Assembly (NCBI GenBank): GCA_902780025.1
Contig: CACZDV010000006.1
Span: 1-64,000, forward strand
Length of the DNA: 64,000 nt
Origin: an uncultured Prevotellaceae bacterium
Lineage (GTDB): Bacteria > Bacteroidota > Bacteroidia > Bacteroidales > Bacteroidaceae
Direction of reading: 5' to 3'
Part shown: positions 59,722-64,000 of the stretch, piece by piece
Position numbering within the stretch: the stretch's first letter is position 1
Layout: every line of letters starts with the position of its first letter
Position numbers and translations under genes: made by a program
The notes under the pieces: model-generated
Told to the model about the DNA's origin: nothing
Database searches by the model: none
Seen by the model: only the letters and a program-made list of their open reading frames with translations

Positions 59722-61986
59722 ATGAAACTATCAGAACTGAAGACAGGTCAGCAGGGTGTCATCGTGAAGGTGACAGGCCACGGCGGCTTCCGTAAGCGCA
59801 TCATCGAGATGGGCTTTGTCAAGGGGCAGCAGGTGGAGGTGTTGCAAAACGCGCCCCTACAGGACCCTGTGAAGTACAAAGTCATGGGTTACGAGGTGTC
59901 GCTTCGTCACCAGGAGGCCGAGATGATAGAAGTAGTCAGCCCGTCCGAGAAATCAAAGGAGAAGAGCGAGGCTCTGGCTCAGCGCCGTCATCTGAAAGTT
60001 GCGTTGGTTGGCAATCCTAATTGCGGCAAGACGTCGCTCTTCAACTATGCCTCCGGAGCCCATGCCCATGTGGGCAATTACAGCGGCGTGACCGTCGATG
60101 CTGCCGAGGCTCAGGCCCGTTACTATGGCTATGACTTCAGTCTGACCGATCTCCCGGGAACCTATTCGCTGACCTGTTACTCCCCTGAGGAGCTCTATGT
60201 CCGTCAGCACTTGGCAGAACAGATGCCAGATGTCATCATCAACGTTATCGACGCCTCTAACCTGGAGCGCAACCTCTACCTCACCACGCAGTTGGTCGAC
60301 ATGAACGTCCGGATGGTGTGTGCGCTGAATATGTACGACGAATTTGAGCGCCGTGGCGATTCTGTCGACTTGAAAGTATTGTCAACGCTCTTCGGTATGC
60401 CTATGGTTCCCACGTCGTTCAAGACGGGTATGGGTGTCAAGGATCTCTTTAAGGCTGTCATCAAGGTCTACGAGACGCAGTCGGCCACGCGCCATATTCA
60501 TATCAACTATGGTCACGAGATTGAGGGCGGCATTAGTCAGATTCAGAAGTTTCTGAAGGCTGATGAGCACATACGCCAGCGTTACTCTACCCGTTACCTG
60601 AGCATCAAGCTGTTGGAAAACGATACGACGATAGCCCAATACGTTCGTGAGCACTTCGGCAGCGAACACCGTCCCGAGGACTATGTAGCCTTGCAGGAAG
60701 CCTGTCAGAGCGCCATGAATCGTGTTCAAGAGGAAACGGGCGACGATGCTGAGACTGCCATCATGGATGCCAAGTACGGCTTTATCAACGGTGCATTGAA
60801 GGAGGCAGGCTACAAGACGGGTACCAAGGAGAATATCTACCGCACGTCTCATCTCATAGACAACGTACTGTCGAATAAGTACGTGGGATTCCCCATCTTC
60901 TTCCTCATCCTCTTTGTCATGTTCCAGACCACTTTTTCCCTGGGCCAGTACCCTATGGACTGGATTGAGGCTGGTGTTGCATGGCTGGGTGAGTGGATAG
61001 GCGCTGCGATGAACGACGGTCCTCTGCGCTCGATGCTGGTCGACGGCGTCATCGGCGGCGTGGGTTCTGTGATTGTCTTCTTGCCACAGATTCTGATTCT
61101 CTACTTCTTCATCTCGTTAATGGAGGACTCAGGATATATGGCACGTGCAGCCTTCATCATGGACCGTCTGATGCACAAGATGGGACTGCACGGCAAGTCG
61201 TTCATACCGCTCGTCATGGGCTTCGGCTGTAATGTGCCTGCTGTGATGGCTACACGTACCATCGAGAGTCGGCGGTCGCGGCTCATCACCATGCTGGTTC
61301 TTCCCTTCATGTCATGCTCGGCGCGACTGCCCATATATATTATGGTGACGGGATTGTTCTTCGAGGCCCGCTACCAGTCGTTGGTCATGATTTCACTCTA
61401 TGCCGTCGGCATCTTGATGGCGTTCATCGTCAGCAATATCCTGTCGCGTTTTGTTCTGACAGGCGAGGATACGCCTTTCGTCATGGAACTGCCGCCTTAC
61501 CGCTGGCCTACAGCCAAGGCTATTGCCCGTCATACCTGGGAGAAGGGTAAGGAGTACCTGAAGAAGATGGGTGGTGTCATCCTTGTGGCCAGCATCCTGG
61601 TATGGGCATTAGGCTACTTCAGTCTCTCGGGCGTGGCTCCGTCGTTGGCTGAGAGCATCATAGGCCGTATGGGTCAGGCCGTAGAACCGCTATTTGCGCT
61701 GCAAGGCTTCAACTGGCAACTCGACGTGTCGCTGATAGCCGGCGTGGGCGCCAAGGAGATTGTGGCGTCTACGATGGGCGTCCTTGGAGGCTTTGAGGGC
61801 CTTTCGCCGCTCGTGGCCTATGCCTATCTGCTTTTTGTACTGCTCTATTTCCCCTGCATTGCCACCATCATAGCCATTAAGCATGAGACGGGAACGTGGC
61901 GCTGGGCGCTGACGGCTGCCGTCTACACCACCTGCGTTGCCTGGATAGTCTCCGCTCTCGTCTATCAGATAGGAGCTGTTTTCTGA
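59722..61986 (+). CDS. feoB: FeoA-FeoB fusion ferrous iron transporter
   Basis: Imports Fe(II). The 754-residue protein fuses a FeoA SH3-like domain (about 1-75: RKRIIEMGFVKGQQVEVL) to FeoB. The G domain has VGNPNCGKTSLFN, YSGVTVDAAE and TDLPGTYSLT; the membrane part has the Gate motifs (MGFGCNVPAVMATRTI, LPFMSCSARLPIY) and about eight helices. A relic of a second copy lies at 22050. Confidence 0.96.
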   Translation: MKLSELKTGQQGVIVKVTGHGGFRKRIIEMGFVKGQQVEVLQNAPLQDPVKYKVMGYEVSLRHQEAEMIEVVSPSEKSKEKSEALAQRRHLKVALVGNPNCGKTSLFNYASGAHAHVGNYSGVTVDAAEAQARYYGYDFSLTDLPGTYSLTCYSPEELYVRQHLAEQMPDVIINVIDASNLERNLYLTTQLVDMNVRMVCALNMYDEFERRGDSVDLKVLSTLFGMPMVPTSFKTGMGVKDLFKAVIKVYETQSATRHIHINYGHEIEGGISQIQKFLKADEHIRQRYSTRYLSIKLLENDTTIAQYVREHFGSEHRPEDYVALQEACQSAMNRVQEETGDDAETAIMDAKYGFINGALKEAGYKTGTKENIYRTSHLIDNVLSNKYVGFPIFFLILFVMFQTTFSLGQYPMDWIEAGVAWLGEWIGAAMNDGPLRSMLVDGVIGGVGSVIVFLPQILILYFFISLMEDSGYMARAAFIMDRLMHKMGLHGKSFIPLVMGFGCNVPAVMATRTIESRRSRLITMLVLPFMSCSARLPIYIMVTGLFFEARYQSLVMISLYAVGILMAFIVSNILSRFVLTGEDTPFVMELPPYRWPTAKAIARHTWEKGKEYLKKMGGVILVASILVWALGYFSLSGVAPSLAESIIGRMGQAVEPLFALQGFNWQLDVSLIAGVGAKEIVASTMGVLGGFEGLSPLVAYAYLLFVLLYFPCIATIIAIKHETGTWRWALTAAVYTTCVAWIVSALVYQIGAVF

Positions 61987-62022
61987 CCTGATCAGACCTC
62001 GTAGTAAGGCTTTCGCTTAATG

Positions 62023-62081
62023 TTCCCACGGCGGGAACCCAATATTCCCTGCCTGGGAACCAGACATTCCCGCCGTGGGAA
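62023..62081. repeat. Three-palindrome element, copy 2
   Basis: Modules at 62023-62037, 62045-62059 and 62067-62081 are identical to those at 26418-26476; spacers are also 7 bp but differ in sequence. It lies in the convergent gap between feoB and GH5 and might double as a terminator there. Confidence 0.9.
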
Positions 62082-62145
62082 TAATCGGCAGGTGCCCCTT
62101 CAAGCTGTCTCTGAGTACCTCGGTAACATCGATAAAATACGCTAC

Positions 62146-63516
62146 TTATTCCTTGATATGCAGCACCTTCTTCCCGTCTTTGATGTAGAGACCCCTGCGG
62201 GGATTGGCTATGCGGCGGCCCTGCAGGTCGTAGAAGGGGGTTGACTGATGCTCGATGATGATGGCTTTCACATTTGTATAGCCGCCCTCGCCGTAGTAGC
62301 CATTGATGATGGCATCCTTGAGGTCGGGCTGATGGAATTTGGGGACGGAGCGGTTGTTGCCGTCAGAGAGTCCCATCCAGTAGAAGGTGGCGATGTCGTT
62401 TTCCTTGCATCGTTTGACGAAGTACTCGGCAAACTGGAGCATGAGCGGACGGCGGGCATCATAGTCGGTCACGCTCTCGTCAACATTGCTGGTGCCCCAT
62501 TCGCCGACGATGACGGGGGCTCCCTTGCTGACGAGGTGGGTTTTCCAGGCGCTGATCATGTCGTCTATTTCGTTCTTGATGCTGGTAAGCGAACGGTTCT
62601 TGTTGTTCTCAACCAGCGAGGGATAGGTGTGTACCTGAAAGATGATGTGTCCGGTACCTGCGGCATCCGCGGGGTATTTCATCTCCCTCAGCGGGTCTTT
62701 CAAATGGGTATTCCAGTTGCCGCCGCCGCTACAGGAACCGTAGGTGTTGACAATGAGGTTGCGTTGGGCGTTGTTGCCGCCTGTGGCTCGAACTGCATTG
62801 ACAAAGCTCTGGGCATAGTTGTTGATGGCTTTATAAGCATCGGTGGCGTCTGTAGCATTGTAACCTGAGGAACGTCCGAAGGTGGCAAAGCACCAGGAGT
62901 CGTACTTGTCGAGCATCTCGTTGTAGCCTTCGAACAACAGGTGGTCGTCATAGTCCTTGAACTCCTCGGCAATCTGCGTCCAGACGGCCTCGAAGCGGTC
63001 CTTCTGCTTGGCATAGTCTTCTCCGCTGGCAATTAGCCACGCGGTGTTGGCTGCACCCGTATCATGGTGGACATTCACGATACAGTACATGCCTTGATTG
63101 ATGACGTAATCTACAATCTCGTGCACACGCTTCATCCACGTTGCCTGTATCTTGGTGCCGATGGGGTTGGTCACGGGGTCCCATTTAGTCTGTCCGTTCT
63201 GGAACTTAGCCTCCATGTGCGGATACCATGTGACGGGAACGCGGATGGCATTGAACCCTGCGTCCTTGAACATCTTGATGAGCTCGGGCTTCGTTACGGG
63301 TTGTCCCCAGGCTTTCTCGTAGTCGGAAGGTGTGCGGCTGGTATATGCCTCAATCCACATATTATTGACATCGCCGGAGTTGCTGTCGAGCGTGTTACCC
63401 AAGTTCCAACCCACTTTCATGTTTCTGACGGCCTCTGTGGCAGTCTCGAAAGTCTGTGCGTTGGCTGTTACACACAGTATGCAGGTGCAGGCAATTGTTA
63501 GCAGTTGTTTCTTCAT
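62146..63516 (-). CDS. GH5 endoglucanase (cellulase family)
   Basis: A 456-residue secreted enzyme with a signal peptide ending NAQ. The GH5 barrel has GWNLGNTLDS, FNAIRVPVTWYPH, VNVHHD, the acid/base Glu in LFEGYNEM and the nucleophile Glu in VGEWGTS. The substrate is a beta-1,4-glucan or mannan. The C-terminal 35 residues (FYDLQGRRIANPRRGLYIKDGKK) form a sorting-tail-like module similar to that of the xylanase. Confidence 0.93.
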   Translation of the reverse strand: MKKQLLTIACTCILCVTANAQTFETATEAVRNMKVGWNLGNTLDSNSGDVNNMWIEAYTSRTPSDYEKAWGQPVTKPELIKMFKDAGFNAIRVPVTWYPHMEAKFQNGQTKWDPVTNPIGTKIQATWMKRVHEIVDYVINQGMYCIVNVHHDTGAANTAWLIASGEDYAKQKDRFEAVWTQIAEEFKDYDDHLLFEGYNEMLDKYDSWCFATFGRSSGYNATDATDAYKAINNYAQSFVNAVRATGGNNAQRNLIVNTYGSCSGGGNWNTHLKDPLREMKYPADAAGTGHIIFQVHTYPSLVENNKNRSLTSIKNEIDDMISAWKTHLVSKGAPVIVGEWGTSNVDESVTDYDARRPLMLQFAEYFVKRCKENDIATFYWMGLSDGNNRSVPKFHQPDLKDAIINGYYGEGGYTNVKAIIIEHQSTPFYDLQGRRIANPRRGLYIKDGKKVLHIKE

Positions 63517-63544
63517 GTCGTTTTTTCTTGTTGGTTTCTGTGTG

Positions 63545-63552
63545 CAAAGTTA
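63545..63552 (-). promoter_or_regulatory. TAACTTTG -7 box for GH5
   Basis: TAnnTTTG on the minus strand, 28 bp before the ATG. Confidence 0.6.
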
Positions 63553-63583
63553 CGGATTTATTTTGATAATTCATAACTTTTCA

Positions 63584-63591
63584 GTACTTTT
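63584..63591 (+). promoter_or_regulatory. TACTTTTG -7 box for the HIT-family gene
   Basis: TAnnTTTG match 34 bp before the ATG at 63626. Confidence 0.5.
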
Positions 63592-63625
63592 GCACCCAAT
63601 ATTCATCATTTTATCCGATTAGACT

Positions 63626-64000
63626 ATGTATAGTGACCCCAAGCAGTGCCTGTACTGCACCAACAACCAGACCCTTCACGATCTGATGATCGAGATTTGC
63701 GAGCTTACCGTGTCACGTGCCTTCCTGTTTAAGGAGCAGACCTACCGCGGCCGTTGCCTCGTGGCATACAAGGATCATGTGAACGACCTGAATGAGTTGT
63801 CGGACGACGACCGTAATGCCTTTATGGCCGATGTAGTCCGCGTTACCCGTGCCATGCAGAAGGCCTTTAATCCCGAGAAAATCAACTACGGTGCCTATAG
63901 CGATAAGCTGTCGCACCTGCACTTTCACCTGGCTCCGAAGTACGTCGACGGTCCTGACTACGGCGGTACGTTCCAGATGAATCCCGGCAAGGTCTATCTG
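63626..64000 (+). CDS. HIT-family nucleotide hydrolase, cut by window edge
   Basis: The visible 125 codons show an N-terminal CLYCTNN pair of cysteines and the histidine triad HLHFHLAP. HIT proteins hydrolyse dinucleotide or AMP-linked substrates. The frame is open to the last base, so the C terminus is missing. Confidence 0.88.
   Translation, partial: MYSDPKQCLYCTNNQTLHDLMIEICELTVSRAFLFKEQTYRGRCLVAYKDHVNDLNELSDDDRNAFMADVVRVTRAMQKAFNPEKINYGAYSDKLSHLHFHLAPKYVDGPDYGGTFQMNPGKVYL

Overview
The window looks like a chromosomal segment from a member of the Bacteroidales, most likely Prevotellaceae of a gut or rumen. The evidence is the TAnnTTTG promoter motif found upstream of more than a dozen genes, a DUF4295 ribosomal-operon gene, a type IX secretion plug protein, propeller-AraC regulators, a SusC-plug-like motif and plant-polysaccharide hydrolases (GH28, GH10, GH2, GH5). 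Base composition is about half GC and gene density is high. No phage, plasmid, CRISPR array or intact transposase was seen.

Layout. 1-3000 (minus): DUF4375 gene, smpB and metH (cut by the window edge). 3092-4508: mgtC converging on a hemerythrin-LuxR regulator. 4509-5193: a 680-bp repeat-rich gap with a tiny promoter/terminator unit. 5194-7526 (plus): tsaD, pncC, then rpmB-rpmG-DUF4295. 7696-10158: a propeller-AraC regulator. 10155-16776 (minus): a compact run sppA-lpxK-PNP-thiL-luxR-T9SS plug with several overlaps. 16894-18231: GH28. 18244-21940 (minus): htpG, asparaginase, rubrerythrin. 22050-25936: a feoB relic, a sensor kinase, a kinase-less paralogue and a Cache-domain relic. 26071-26774: repeats and two tRNAs. 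26889-33663: pepD, a small membrane protein, an OmpH-like lipoprotein, an RNA helicase, serC-serA and a dolichol-phosphate-type glycosyltransferase. 33777-41482: mfd, an outer-membrane barrel, a NusG/UpxY-like protein and clpB. 41864-53787: xylanase, a giant alpha-2-macroglobulin-like protein, DUF1573, meaB, ispH and ribE. 53812-64000: a structured RNA candidate, a propeller-AraC regulator diverging from GH2, feoAB, GH5 and a partial HIT protein.

The hydrolases, their sorting-tail-like C termini and the T9SS plug protein fit a secreted plant-fibre degradation lifestyle. The propeller-AraC gene at 54012 probably controls the divergent GH2. Most remaining genes are housekeeping: translation, serine and isoprenoid synthesis, lipid A, repair and chaperones.

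The most unusual feature is the repeat landscape. Tandem arrays with a 7-bp unit (several unrelated unit sequences) sit between genes, and the same kind of array also lies in frame inside conserved genes (metH, mfd, the DEAD-box helicase, the macroglobulin), usually in inter-domain linkers. A second class is a three-palindrome element of fixed geometry with a 22-bp period: two near-identical copies (26418, 62023) and one copy with unrelated sequence but the same architecture (4630). A third class is a C/G-rich palindrome found both intergenically (4710-4853) and inside mfd (35173). These look like actively spreading, coding-tolerated repeats whose generator is not visible here.
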